From Macrocybe gigantea (lineage: Eukaryota > Basidiomycota > Agaricomycetes > Agaricales > Callistosporiaceae), in NCBI GenBank assembly GCA_011319805.1, contig SJRY01000257.1, positions 1 to 64,000 on the forward strand: a stretch of 64,000 nucleotides of DNA. Reading direction: 5' to 3'. How positions within the stretch are numbered: position 1 is the first letter of the stretch; every line of letters starts with the position of its first letter. Of the stretch, positions 10,647 through 24,345 are shown in pieces. Below the pieces are notes generated by a model. It was not told where the DNA came from. It ran no database searches and saw only the letters and a program-made list of their open reading frames with translations. A program made the position numbers and the translations under genes.

Positions 10647-13600
10647 ATGCACCGGGAATCGCAGTGGTTTGTCTTCCGGATTTAAATTCTCCATTGGGTT
10701 CTATTAACGCTTATCCTAGGTTGGCATTTCCACTGAGCTTCCCAGCGGGACCTGGTCAGACTCAAACCTCGATCATGAATCTTTCTTTGAATTTCTCTTG
10801 CAACACGGTCAAGCCTACGAGCATATACCCGCTGACCGTTTCAACATCCAAGGGTGAGCAAACCATATTGAAGCTGGATTCGTTTCGCTCTAACTATTTT
10901 ACACAGCTGGAAAGGCAGAGACTTGGGCCAAATATGCACCGAACAAGGCTCGTTTCTGAAAGGAGCCAATTATTCGACAATGTGGAATTCGGCGTTTCTG
11001 CAAAGGACGCCCGAAACATGGCTCCGGGCACAAGAAGACTCATTGAGAATGCCTTTCTAGCTCTCCTGGACTCGGGTATAGAGTATCGGTCTCGCAATAT
11101 CGGGTGTTTTGCGTCCAGCACAAACCACAACGTCATACAAATTTCTGAAACGGTACGCTGCGACGCTTTCACTCCCCATCGAACACAGCGTTGAGATATT
11201 TTAGGATGAGTACGAAATTGAAGGATCATTCGCCGGCACTCCTTCAATGATAGCGAACAAGGTGTCATATCATCTAGACCTTCTTGGTCCCTCTATTCCC
11301 ACAGACACCGCTTGCAGCTCGAGCGCCACAGCCCTCCATCTTGCGGTAAACTCCCTTCTACAAGGGGATTGCGAGGCAGCTGTTGTTGCTGGCGCTCAGA
11401 TCAATCACCAGTGAGTCATTTAATGAGTCTTCTTGGCGGATCTAAACGAGATCCTAGTTTCCTGGACTGGATGATGTACAGCCAGGGTTCCGTTCTAGCC
11501 CCGGACGGGAAATGCAAGCCGTTTGACGCGTCTGCAAACGGGTGAGGGTCTGCGTGTTACTCGCGCCCACTAGACGACTGTATTCAATTGGTTCATCCTA
11601 GGTTCTCACGGAGCGAAGGCGTGGTAGCCATCGTGATCAAGCCTCTGGAGAATGCGGTCAATGACGGCGATTACATTTATGGCACAGTGAGTCTAACGGT
11701 GTTCTTGTCCATCCGTTCTTTAATTCGGATCAGATACTTGGCACCGCCATCAACGGAGGGGGGAATGCCGCGTCTCCCGGCGCGCCCATCCCAGAAGCAC
11801 AGACCCTTGCAATGAAGAAAGCCTTTGAAAGGTCGGGCCGCTGTCCGCAAGACGTGGACTACGTAGAATGTCATGCGACCGGTGCGCTCTGATCATTATT
11901 CCATGGCTCTTCGCTGAAACGTGACTGTCAGGCACGCATGTGGGAGACCCAGCGGAGGCGAACTGGGTCGGGCAACAATTCAGAAGAGAAGAGACCCTCG
12001 TCATTGGGAGCGTGAAAGGAAACTTAGGGTGCGTAGGTGGAGCCAGAATCGTCTTCATCATTGACACTAGTTGCACACGTAGCCATTCTGAGATCACCGC
12101 GTTTCTGGCGTCTCTATCAAAGGTTCTTTCCATACTTCGCCATAAAGTGATCCCACCGAACGTGAACTTGACTCGACCGAATCCTGCCATCAAATGGGAC
12201 GAGCACAACATGATAGCACCCCCGTAGCGACCGGGTTGTCCTGCCGATCCGGCGTTCGGTCTCTCATAGCCATCGCCAGCAGCGGTATCGGAGGAACGAA
12301 CGCTCATATCGTCGTGCAAGAGCCACCTCACGCAACGTAGCGTCTGCCAACCGGCGCCAAATGGCCTGTCCTTCTATTGGCTGGAGGTCTCTCGCCACGC
12401 TCGGCCATGACCATGGCGTCGAAGGCCGTGGACACAGCTTTGGCGCATCCCGAGCATCAGCGCCTACTCGCTATCAAATTTTGTCGTGGAGCGAGGCAGA
12501 TGTCTTGGAGAACGTTTACCATTCTTGACGATGCGACCTCACCAACCAAGCCGCCACAACTCCTCCACCCGTGCAGAGTCCTCGTACCAAGCCACCGATT
12601 GTCTTCGTCTTTTCGGGTCAAGGTCCACAGCATATAAACAGTGAGTGTAAATAACCCTTGAACACGTTGCGATTGACACTCGTTCGTTAAGTGGGCCGTC
12701 AATTGGTCACCGCTTTCCCTACCTTCCGAACAAGTGTGCTTGAGTCAGATAAGGTATTCAAGGCAAGGAAGGGCTATTCCTTGGTAGACGACATTGGACT
12801 ATTCGGTGATAAGCCCCGAACGGGAATTTAGAGGAATGGCCGATTCATATCACTCTGCCTGCTTTGCTGATCTTCCAAATTGCGCTGTATGACCTCCTTC
12901 TGGACCTTGGCGTCAGACCTGACGTTCTGATTGGTCACTCCGCTGGGAAACCGCTTTGGTGTACGCGTCACAGGCCGGATCCGAGCTCTGGCTGTTGAGC
13001 TAGCTATTGCCGAGGACAGGCTTTCTCTGCTGTGGAATCCTTCGGCGGAACGATGGCGGCCTTGTCTGCAGCGTTGCTAAAGCAAAGGACTTGATTTCCG
13101 AAGTCGCTTCGAAGAATTCAAGTTCATACCCCGTGGACATTGCATGCTACAACGCTCCCGAGGCCGTGGCTATCGCAGGGCCGAGCGATCAGATTGACCA
13201 GATAATAGCGCTTGCTCAGCTCGAAAACATAACCGGACGGAAGATTCGCACACGCACACCAGTCCATTCGACCATGATCGAACTCTGCAAAGAACAGTAT
13301 ATCAGATCGGTTGAAGAAGCCTTCGCGCGTCACGGCGGCAGTTCCAAACCCCAAATACGTACCTACTCCACCTGTCACGGAGACCTTTTCGATCGGCCCT
13401 ACGACACGGATTATTTCTGGAACAATGCTCGCCATCCGGTTCTTTTCACTGAACTCTGGCGAAACTTCTATCTCACCACCCCAATGCTGTCTTCATGGAG
13501 ATATCTGCTCATCCGGTTCTGTCTGCATATATCAATGAAGCGGGAGTTTCAATTTCTCACACGCTGGCAGGTGCTCGCCGAAGCAAGACGCCAGTGGAAT

Positions 13601-16600
13601 ACCGAACGCTCTTGCAATCATTAGGACAGTTGGCTCTCGCTGGTTACAATTCCATCAGCTTCCATCGGCTGAACTTTAACGATGACGCAAACTTCGACCT
13701 CCCCATCAAGCTGCCCGAATATCCATTCATGCGCAAATCATTCCCATTCTACCTCGATGGACCCGCTTCCCTGAAGAAGGACGAACTACACAACGGCCCT
13801 CTCAATCATAAGTACCTCAGAATTAACCAGAATACCCATCCATGGTTGGTTGATCACAAAGCGTTGGGCGAGGCGATCATGCCGGCATGCGGTTTTGTCG
13901 AAATGGTTGTTCCTTCCGTCCCGACCGATTCCTAATTGCTGAATGTAGATTGACAGGCTTTTGAGTTTGGCGCTGCCGTCCTCATGGAAGTGAACTTCCG
14001 TAAGATACTGCCGACCGCCCGAGACAAACCTCTTCCGGTACGCGCGGATCTCGATGGTTCTTACTGGTCGGTGACGACAAGTACTTCGGGCAAGGTGAGT
14101 TGACTGCCTGCTTACCTAGGAACTGCGTCCGAAATTTTCATTGCCAGGGACCAGACCTTCATGCAGACGGTTATTTGTCCTTTGAGGAGCCGCCTTGCCT
14201 TACCTCCATGCCCGACATGGATGCTCTAAGAAGCCGTTCAGAGCATGTGACTCATGACGGTAAGGTCATCAAAACCGATGAAATGACGTCCTAACGCCCT
14301 ATAGCCTTCTACTCTGCGATTGGCGGACTTGAATATGGGCCCATGTTCCGCCGAGTTCTCGAAATGCATATTAATTCGAAGGAAGCCGTAGCTAAGATTC
14401 AGGGATATACACCCGATTTGATCAACCACGGCTCGTATTACATCCACCCGGCGATTCTCGACTGCTGCATCCAGCCTGTTGAGCATTTCCCTGGCGATAT
14501 TGATCCAGACTCGTATTACCTGCCCTCACGAATTAAGAACGTTGTCTTGCACAGAAACGCACGAAGCTCAACCCTTCCTGAAATCTTTATGCTTATCATG
14601 CCTTGCATAGTTGGCAACCAGGTCCTTAAACTTTTTTTAAGTTTGCTGTCTTACATCCTCACCCGAGAATTTCAGACCTAGTCGTCGTCGATGTTACGAT
14701 ATTCGATGACAAGGGCTCACCCGTATGCTCGATGCAGGAATTGGAATTGCAAAGGCACAGCGTGATTCAAGAGTTCAAAATAAAACGTCATTTCGAAATG
14801 GTTTATCAACCGAGTGCCCTACCAACCAGGCCTTTGCTGACCAGCAAAATGTCTGAAAGAGAGATGAAGTGCCTACGTCCAGAACTTCAAAAGAAGGTCG
14901 GCTTTTGACTTTAATCCTTATATGCTGTGGTAGCTCACTGGTCCGTCAATTCGCAGGTTATTGATGTTGGCAATTCTTCTGTACGCAATGTATGGTGACA
15001 CCACATCACTAGACGTCAACACAGCTGAGATTGTCGTTCCTTCCAGGCTCAACCAAACTCTTCTGTGGCGGAGGTTGTCTCGCTCGTTCTAGACAAATCA
15101 TTGTCGTCGACTTCGTCCGACTCGAGGAGAGTCTTAAACATCATGTTCATTGCTGCAGATGGTATGTTTATTATGGGAGTAAGTGATGAACTCTAAACTC
15201 TATCATAGGAAACGGGCTACATGAACGGGTTTCAAAGATTTTCGATCGTCATCACTCGCTGTATATCAACTATACCGTTTGCAACGACGCCAAACGCGTC
15301 CTGACAACTTGGAATACCACTGGAAGGTTTGATACCCTGGTCTTTGACCAATCTACATCAACCCAGGGCTACGAACAGAACTCTTTTGATCTTGTTTACG
15401 TCGTGGAACCCGACACTCTAGGTAACTCGCCCTCGACAATTGCACAGGTGACTCGAACTCTAGTTGCGGACGGAGGTCATCTCTTCTTCATTGGGGCCAG
15501 ATCAAGTGATCCTGAATGTGCTTTCGGTATGCAAGACAGCGGCTTCGAACGACTGGCATCTTATTCCCATCGTCAACACGCCTTGCGAGTCGTGGAGTTC
15601 GTCTTTCATCTCCCAGAGGTACCGGGCGACTTCCAGACAGATAACCATTTTATTCAGTACGCACATGGCCATCAGGTTGACCTCATTTCAATCCTGCGCG
15701 GCTTTGACCTTACTGAAGCTTGCAATATATGGATAATGGCCGACGAAGGACGGAGCGGGGATGAAGCGACTGGATTCGTACGTTCACTGAGGAAAGAATT
15801 CCTCAACTGGAGCGTGAAACTCGCCATTTTTTCGTCACTATTCACAGAGGATGATCGTACAGGTTTCCTGAAGGAACTCCCTCACCGCTTGCAATGCGAG
15901 ACGGAGATAATTGTCTCCTCAAAGGGAGAGATCTCGGTCCCACGTGTTTTTCCTTTCCCAACTGCAAGGATCATCAGACTCCCTCACAGACGTTTTCACT
16001 CAGCTGCCGAGTGGGCACGTCGTTGTTCAAACCTCAGCGCGCTCTTCCGACACTGGTTATACTAGTTTTATTGGATCTATTCTAGCCTCGTCCTCTCCAG
16101 ACTTGGCAATTGGCAGCACTGTTATTGGGATTACCACTTCTATGCAATCGGAGTTTGTTGTCGCTTCGTCATCGCTCGGGGTCCTTGACTCTGTTTCTGA
16201 CAATGCCGCCAACATCATCTCCCTTCTGCCTGGATTCGTAGTTGCTGCGCTCGCACCCACTCTCAGCGCATTCATTCATCCTAAACGCTTGCCTGCATGG
16301 CGTGTGCTATTGACTCACTCAAAGTCTAGCATAGGACGAGTTGTGCGAGACTTGTATCGGCTTCGGAATGTTGAAGTCGTTGAACTTGGGGAGGATTCCA
16401 CATTATATCAACTCGGGCAGCTTGGCCGCGGGTGTTTCGACCTTGTCATCACTGGTTATGATGATCCAAAATACCTTCAAGTGATCGATCTGCTCCTGCG
16501 ACAGGACACAGGTCGTCTTTTCTCCTGGAATGCAGGCCAAACCTCCCTTGCTTCAATATGTGCGAAAGAACCATGGCACATCGGTGATGCTATTGAAACT

Positions 16601-19375
16601 GCCTTATCTCACTATCGTGATTACCTGCAAAGCTCTGAACGTGTTGAAATGCATGTAGAGCCCGTTCAGGCAGCAATGGACTGCCGAAGCCAGTCTTTGA
16701 TTTTCCGCCCCGATCGTAGCTATCTATTGCTCGGTGGACTTGGAAGTCTCGGGCCATATGTCGCATTATGGATGTATGAGGTAAGTTTGAACTGGCTTAA
16801 CTGGATTTACTTCTGAACGTTTTGCAGAGAGGTGCACGGCATATCGCTCTATCTTCAAGACGGGCCAACAGTCTCTATCCTGGAAATAGTACCTCCAGAC
16901 AATCTAGGATCATCCGATATCTACAGTCTCGCAAAGATTTGAACCTTCAGGTCGTCGTTTTCGACCCTTTGGATGCAGAAAACACCAAGGAGCACATTTC
17001 TGCAATCTCTCCCCCAATATGTGGCAGCATTATCCTCACCGCCAGCCCTTCCGATGGGTTCTCCCTGAACTTGACGATTGATGATTTCAAGAAGAGCCAA
17101 AACGCTTCATTGTTGGTCCTACATACTCTACAAAACATCCTCAATATTGAAAACTTGGATTTTTTGGTCAATTTTGGGTCTGTAACGTCTCTGTGCGGAA
17201 ACGCTGGTCAATCGAGTTACACAAGGTGAGGAGTCCATCATTCATTGTTCCTCATGAGGCGTCCGACCTACCAAAGCACCCCAGTGCAAAAACGGCGTTG
17301 GAAGGAGAGTTACGGCAGTTCAAGAATGCCTTCTCGTTCATCTGTCCCCCGATATCAGGAACTACGCTTATCAATGAGCTCTATGCAGTCAAGGCTGCTT
17401 CAACTCTGCTTGCATGGCAAATATCGCCTTCCAGTGAGTTCATCGCTAAATTTCTTCATGGAATATTCCAGTTAATTGTATTAGAAATGTTCCAATGGCT
17501 TGAAGACGCGATGCTTTTGCTGAAATCAGGCCAACGAATATGGACTTACATCCCTGATTGGGACTGGCAGGACGTGGCGAAAGCGCTGGGGTTACCCGCC
17601 TTCGCTACATATCTTTGTCCACAACAGAATACCGACCATGGATCTTCAACGGTGGACGACAACAACGAACATGTCACAGAGTTGATAACACGTCATTTGG
17701 ATTTGCGACCTGAAGACCTGTCGGATGATGTCTCTCTCGCATCGTATGGCCTCGACTCACTTTCGGCATCACGACTATCACTCGCTCTCAAGAAGGCGTT
17801 TGGCCTGAAAATAAGCCAAATACAGCTCTTAGCGGACGTTTCTACTGGAGACATCCGAAAAAGAATCTCCGCTCGAGAAAAGGAAAACCAGACCACGTCG
17901 TCGCTTGATGGAATTCGGGAAGAGATGATGGGTTATATACGCAAGTACACTTCCATTGGGAACAACGGCTCTCCTTGGAGGAGCAACACCTCCCGTTCAA
18001 CCCTCAGTACGAAGAAAGTCGTCTGGTTACAGGGACTACTGGGGCCCTGGGCGCCAACATTCTTCATCAACTCATCCTCGATCCCGAAGTTGAAGCTATT
18101 TATGCAATGAACCGACCTTCAAAAACAATGAATTTACCAGAGAAACAAAAAATCGTATGGCGTAATCAAGGTTTACCCGAGGGTCTGGAAGAAGAGGCGA
18201 AGGTACACTGCCTGGCTTATGATATAACAGCAGTTCGGCTTGGCCTCCCAATCAATGTTTACGAAGAGGTGCGTCGTGGACTGGATGACGGCGAAGATGA
18301 TGTTCATGGCTTTTCAAGGTTGCATCATCCGTAACGCACATAATCCACAATGGTAAGAGCGTTTCGTGGAGCGGTAGTGAAAAATAGCTCACTCCTATGC
18401 AGCATGGATATCGGACTTCAGTCAGCCTCTTTCGGCATACGATGATCTGTTGAAAGGCACTAGAAATCTCATTGATTTGGCATTGTCATCGCGGCTTCCT
18501 ACTCCACCGTCCTTTGCTTTCATTAGCACTACCGGCGTTTGTCAATGTGAGTTTGCGGGGCTTCCATCGTGAAACGCGTATAACTGAACTACAAGTTTAG
18601 TCAACGCAAGCTCTGTTCCATGTCCCGAACTCCCGATCACCCTTGAACAGGTGATGGTTCTCGATAAAGAACAATCCTCAGATCATGCTGGATACATCCA
18701 GTCGAAGTGGATTGCAGAACAGATCATAGGCCATTTCAGGACTCTGGCACCGTTGAAGGCTTCCATCATCCGTGTTGGTCAGCTGACGGGCGCTCCAAAT
18801 GGTAGCTGGGATTCTAGGCAGTGGCTGCCTGCGGTGGTCAAGTCTGGCCTTTCGGTTGGCTGTCTCCCTGACGGTGACGATGTGAGCATTTGTGGTGCTT
18901 GTCCGGAGAGAACTCTCACTGACGAGATATAGGCCATCTCGTGGTTCCCCGTTTCGATCGCGGCTGCTGCTGTGGTCGATTTGATGGACACAGATGGCGT
19001 CACTCATGTTGTCCATCCGCGACCTGTGTCCTGGGATACGATAATGAAATCGGCGGGAACGCTCCTCGACATTCCTCTTCTACCATACGCAGATTGGTTC
19101 CGACTTCTCGAAGCAAGTGCAGAAGGAGATAAGGGCCGGACTTAGGAAACAATCCGGCCATAAAATTGTTGGATTTCTTCCGCTTGGGTGTGCAGAAGAC
19201 TTCCCGGTGTGCCACCGAAAGCATGGGTCTTCTCGCTACTGTTTCCACAGAACGAGCCAGATCATTATCGTCGACTCTCTCCAATCCAAGCATAAGCCAA
19301 CTTGGGCAGCGAGACGTCGAAAGTTGGATTGCATATTGGCGGAGAACAGGTTATCTGCCCTCGAGCCCGCCATGA
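10647..19375 (+). CDS. Highly reducing-type polyketide synthase with C-terminal thioester reductase; frame broken
   Basis: A multi-exon type I synthase. Domains in order: ketosynthase about 10.65-12.3 kb (TDTACSSS, ECHATG, GNLGHSE, so Cys-His-His is present); acyltransferase 12.58-13.65 (VLIGHSAG); dehydratase 13.83-14.75 (HPWLVDH, HPAILDC); methyltransferase-like 15.1-15.5 without a clear SAM motif; enoylreductase-like 16.0-16.65 lacking the usual GGVG loop; ketoreductase 16.72-17.35 (LLLGGLGSLG, SSYT); carrier protein 17.66-17.88 (YGLDSLSA); thioester reductase 18.0-19.37 (VTGTTGALGANIL), expected to release an aldehyde or alcohol with NADPH. The sequence as given cannot be translated through: a TAG near 12339 and about a dozen one-base losses, for example near 10650, 10969, 12229, 12535, 12825, 12945, 13009, 13482, 18023 and 19143. 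The start ATG is at 10647, with one base missing in codon 2. It is either a decaying gene or has sequence errors. Confidence 0.85.
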
Positions 19376-19657
19376 ACCGACGATCCTTGTAATTTATATA
19401 AATTATTTAATCTATTATTATGCTATTTGAAACGCAGAGCGGCTACATACAGTTTCGAGATTCAGTTTCACGGGGAATCCTCTTCACTCTTAGATGTCCT
19501 TATTTGCGCTTGTGTGATCCACAAGCGAGAGCGAGAGCCAGTAAACTTACAACTGAACCACCTCAACTGCATCCCAAACTCTTTCAATTTCCATCCTACA
19601 ATTTATACATAACACGGGATAGGAACGCGAGAACATCAACAAAAAATGTTAGTATGC

Positions 19658-21186
19658 TTATCCGGGAAAGGGGAATGCCGCTGGACTTCTGTATCCATTT
19701 TTACCCACTGCTCTCACACCGAAGTCGACATTATCTTTCGACAAGAGCACTGTTGCGGAGCTCGTTTTACCAACAGGAATCACATGAGACCAGAATGGTT
19801 CGTCCGTCGCTCTCCAAACGATCTCGTAACCTCCATCAGCTTTAGAGTCCAGAATCCACCTCAGCGTAGAGTTATTCGTCAACACGCTCGTGTCAATGGT
19901 GACGTTCTTTGGCGTTCCAGGAGCCTGGGCTAGAGACCATAATGCGGCTCCGTTGACTTTGGCAACCCTGGCAATGAAATCGAAATCGCAGAACTCGATC
20001 AGGTCGCCAAATTGTTTGCCGTTTTCTACTCGTACGTCTTGATGCTGATGGGCAAAGTCCTCGTGTGGCTCCGTAAATCGTACAGCTGGGAAGCCTTGGC
20101 TGAGGAACGATAGGTGATCCCCACCACGGAGATATCTGTCTGGCCGATACATTGGATGAACTATAACAGCGCCACAATCGTTGAGCCTCATGACTTTTCG
20201 ACAGAATCGAGCAAGTCCTACCGTTCATCCCTGTTACTGTATTCTGTGCGACCTCCGCCACGAAACGTGATAACTGCCTAGCAGGCGAATCGTTTTCACC
20301 TCCAATGTTGACTCTGCTCGTTATCTGTGATAGCGTTTCCGTTGATGGGATCCCTTGAACGAACATTCTCAGATCGAATGGTGCCTTGGTGCCGTCGTCT
20401 GCTGTCGAACTCCCGACGATGTCATTATCCAGCATACCCTGCACATCAACTCCCTGGCTTTTGAACTGTTTAGCCATGAACGCCGAGCCGAACAGCCCTT
20501 GCTCTTCTCCCGCCACAGCTGCAAAGACAATCGTCGCAACAGACTGCTTAGTTGCCATAATTCTGGCCAATTCCAAGGAAACCGCGACGCCGGAGGCATC
20601 GTCATCTGCTCCAGGAGCGTCGTCGACAAAGTTCAACACATCAGTGTTTCTAGAGTCGTAGTGCCCCGAGACGACGTAGACCCTGTTCGGCTCGACAGAG
20701 CCTTTTAGCGTGGCGAAGACGTTCGTGATGACCGTGTCATTTGGGATGCGGGAGGAAGGAGGCTGGACGAAGCTCTGCACAGTAACGTTCATCCTACCCC
20801 CACTCGTTGCGGCGATCTGGCGGAATTGGGAAGCCAACCAATCCCTCGCGGCTCCAATTCCACGGTTGGGATCGGTCTGACTAGACAATGTGCTTCTTGT
20901 GCCAAAGGAAACGAGTTTGCTGATGATGGCTTCGATACGAGCCGATGAAACTTGGTTTAACATCTGCGTGAGCTCTGGGGTGGGCTGTTGCGGGCTCAAT
21001 GGTTGCCCTGGTCCTGTGTTTGGCCAGGTGTCTGCAAGCGTACAAAGGCCTAGGGAAGGGATCGGAGATGTCTGTGCGAAGACTATACCGAGAGCTTGAT
21101 TAACAAGACTTCCAATACTGCCTTGGAGCTGTCGCTAGCTCACCTCCATTGGTGAGGAGCAGGCTGACTATGAGTCGAGAAAGCAT
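19658..21186 (-). CDS. Secreted M28-family zinc aminopeptidase
   Basis: Three exons (21144-21186, 20222-21094, 19658-20160) give 472 codons. The N-terminus MLSRLIVSLLLTNGALGIVF is a clear signal peptide, spliced across intron 1. Metal ligands of the family are visible in order: SGHYDSR (His), PGADDDASG (Asp), AGEEQG (catalytic Glu and Glu ligand), DNDIVG (Asp) and FTEPHEDFAHQHQD (His). A C-terminal domain of about 90 residues with a fibronectin type III-like beta pattern follows (WSLAQAPGTPKNVTI onward). It should act outside the cell on protein or peptide N-termini. It is convergent with the synthase gene, 283 bp apart. Confidence 0.9.
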
Positions 21187-21886
21187 GAGGATCTTTTCTC
21201 TCCGGTTTCGACTTCTAGCCGTTCGACCCTTTTAACAACGAACAGTCCACTACGCACCCGTGTCCATTCTTTCACTATATATATCCGGGATCAGGTTACT
21301 TCTTGGACGCCATCAGAATCGCGGTTCAGGATTTACAAGCTAAGCATAGCCGATGCCAGGCTCATCGCTGTGAAGAAAACGTGCTACGGTGTCGTCTATA
21401 GCTCAGAGGTCGACAGGTCTTCAAATTCGGGCATTCATGAGCGGCAGAACGTATGTTGTGTGCTCGCGAATGACTGTTGCTGGGAATCAGCGGATTCTAT
21501 GTCTTCGCCTTTACACATGCCACGAGAAACGAGACGAAGTCAGATGAGCTTGTGTCCATGTGTTGCTTGGCGTTAGATAGGAGATAAAGTCACGACTGGA
21601 CGCATAATACCAACGCTTAGGCATGTATGTTGCGGGAAACCATTCCTTGATGCACTCGCATCAGCATGCCATAAGTGTCGCGACTCAAATTAGATAACGG
21701 AAAAATACCTGGGGAAGAAGAAATCGATCCTGTCTTCCGCAGACAATATTAATCTGTGAGAGTATTACATACATAAACGACTACCAATTGGCTAATGCAG
21801 CCTTCGCATGAGAGAAGCTGTCACGGGTATACATGAGCGTCAGACAAAGCCATGTCGTCCATTTCGCCTGCGACGCAAGAGAATCT
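21187..21886. other. Intergenic, 700 bp
   Basis: The promoter side of the peptidase (TATATATA near 21279) and the 3' flank of the next gene. No RNA gene or coding relic was seen. Confidence 0.5.
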
Positions 21887-23475
21887 TTACAACCATCCCG
21901 ACTCTTCAGACTTCAGAGTCCGTTCATTCTTCCCAGAACCCGGCTTCAGATTCTGAACGCTGAATTTGGATTTCGCCGTTGATTCGGGGGTCAACGATGG
22001 CGATGGCGGACTTGAACCCTTGACAGTCGGCGTGTGCGAGGCGGACGGGGGAGGGTCTGGAAATGTGGTGTACTGGTTCTTCGGAAAGTTTGCGCGCCTT
22101 GAAGTAGGAGAGAAGGCCGGGTGAGGTGGGAAGCTCTTGTTCATGAAATCATTCTGCGAAGGCGGGATATGCTTCAATGGGAAACCTGGACCGGCAGAGA
22201 CGTCGATCATCCCTCGTTTCGGTAAGGTGGAAGGAGGAGTAGGTGACAACGACCAGGGTGGACCTTGAGGAATAATGGGGAAAGCTCCAGTCTTGGAATC
22301 GACAGGGAAAGCATCCGGGGTCCGTGAGACATATGCCTTCACGTTCATGCCTTGCCCACCAGATCTTGCGCCATTTCCACTCGATAACTGCGAAGGCATC
22401 ATCGGGTAGTACAGATCATTGCCGCCGGGCTGAATCCTGGCGAGTTGGAAGTTGATGAACACTCGAGCGCCAGTAGCTGCAGTCACCAGAGTGGAGTAGG
22501 GAAGGACGGCTTGCTTTACGACCTGGTAATCGGACGTAAGAGACTGGATTATCATAACCGAGATGCTGGTCGCTGTCTCGATCGCAACGAGAACCAAGCA
22601 GTCCAGGTACAGCTTGTAACGAATGTGCGTTTGGTGAGCTCGTTGATCCACATACTTGAGCAACGCCGCTATAAGTATAATCGTGTTGAAAATGACGGAG
22701 GAGGCGTGGCTCAGCAGATACCATGGCTGAAAACCCCGAAATTGACAATTTGAGCCAAACGGCGTGGAGGGCCCCGTTGCTGCGCGATATTGCGTGGCAA
22801 CTACGGTCTTCAAAAGAAAGGATGAGTTTTATGTATACGATAGGGATAAGGAACGTACCCAGGATGCTACCATAGCACCATAGACAATAACAAGAATGCC
22901 CATTAAAATCGGGTTATTTCCCCACAGGCTCATTAATCGATATATAAATACTATGCCGGACGACGCCACCACAGCAACAGCCAAGGCTTGGTATATTGAT
23001 AATGCAAGTTGACATCGACTGCTTTGGAAGCCTGACACGCACAAAGCCGCAAATAACGATATAACCGCAGAACAACGTAAGGTCGTAAATCTTATCAATT
23101 TATGTCGGTCAAGAACAAAAATGCTAAATTATAAAGTAGGACGTACGCCCAAGGTGCAAGCCTTTTCCATTCAGATTTGTTAGATCGCTGGTAATAGAAC
23201 AACTCGTTTGGGAGGAGGTGGAAGCTTTCCCAAAACACTGGATTAGATTCATCAAACCGAGAGCAGAATTGCCTCACTAGTCCCAGACCGCAATGCCAAA
23301 CGCGATTGCGGTGGTAATCGCTATCGAAACTATGCAAGAGATCAGTCAGTGTCAGACGAGAGAAGCAATTTCGACAGCACTGACCCAAGTCAGACTGGAG
23401 CGCAAAAAAATGGTCCAGTGTCATGCCAGGCGGAAGCGGAATCATTGCGATGCCATCAGCTGGTGGCAGCGACAT
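21887..23475 (-). CDS. Multi-span membrane protein with long cytoplasmic Pro/Ser-rich tail
   Basis: Five exons (23385-23475, 23278-23329, 23147-23224, 22859-23090, 21887-22807) join in frame to 457 codons. The first TM helix, SIAITTAIAFGIAVWD, spans exons 1-2. The short loop WDYFHLLPNELFYYQRSN is followed by about six more hydrophobic segments, such as TLRCSAVISLFAALCVS, ALAVAVVASSGIVFIY and LVLVAIETATSISVMI. The last 180 residues are Pro/Ser-rich and basic, probably cytosolic. It is a seven-span architecture typical of basidiomycete orphan membrane proteins; no ligand or partner can be inferred. The upstream exon is assigned from splice continuity and could start at an internal Met. Confidence 0.78.
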
Positions 23476-24345
23476 CTTTTCTCGAGGAAGAATTTCGATT
23501 AGATATAGAATTGAACGAGAGATTGACCAAGGGCCGCCAAGTCACTCTGACGCAGACTAGTCGGAAAATGGATGAGGACTGAAGAAGAGAAAGTAGGGTA
23601 GTGGGTGAGCGACAGGTTGCATAGCAATATTTGGATGCGCACTTACTCTTGAAGCTGACGGTACCACCCATCAGATCATGGTGACCTGTCAATGCGAAGC
23701 ACACCGTTCAGCACATGACAACTGCCATCCTTCAGATTCTTCTCCTTACATATGCCCTGGGTGTCAGGAAGCTCCTTTGATTGTCACGATCGATCGTGGC
23801 GGGTTTAGCTTACCAACGTTCAAGTATAACATTAATATAAAAGATCTGGCTTTGTCGCAGCTAAATCGTTGCATTTATGGTGACGACAACGCGAATTCCA
23901 AGACGAATGCTGGAATTGCCAGAGTCCATTATCCTGGAGAAATAAGCAACCCGTTCCGCGATACAACTCCCGAGATGTATATCGCAATGAGGAACAGGTA
24001 GAGATCGCGATGAATTCACGTCCTTGTGGACATGAAATAAAAGTTTGACAAGCATGACTACACAGCAATTGAACATCAGACGATGGATATCTCCTTACAA
24101 ACAGAATATTACCTCCACGGGCATTCTACAGACATCCGTTTGGGGATGGTCTGATATGACACTAATGCCATAGATTAGCCAATAACGTCAAGGTCTAGCA
24201 GAAGTTGCCAGTTGACAACGCCGACGGAGCATGCAATGCGGCAACCTCGAGAGCAAATGTTTTGATCTGTCTTCGCCACGTGACCCCAAATTTCTAGTAC
24301 TTCACCTCCATGTCTAGTGATTCGCTGGGCGAACACTTCCAATAA
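23476..24345. other. Intergenic between divergent genes
   Basis: It lies between the minus-strand membrane protein and plus-strand PMS1. A CACGTGAC E-box-like site lies near 24277, about 70 bp before the PMS1 start. Nothing else was recognised. Confidence 0.5.

Noticed and set aside
12226..12275. An intron (GTAGCG...CATAG) to explain the ketosynthase frame break
   Set aside because: Splicing it would remove part of the conserved block before ASSGIGGTNAHIVV and leaves the wrong frame; one missing C explains it better.
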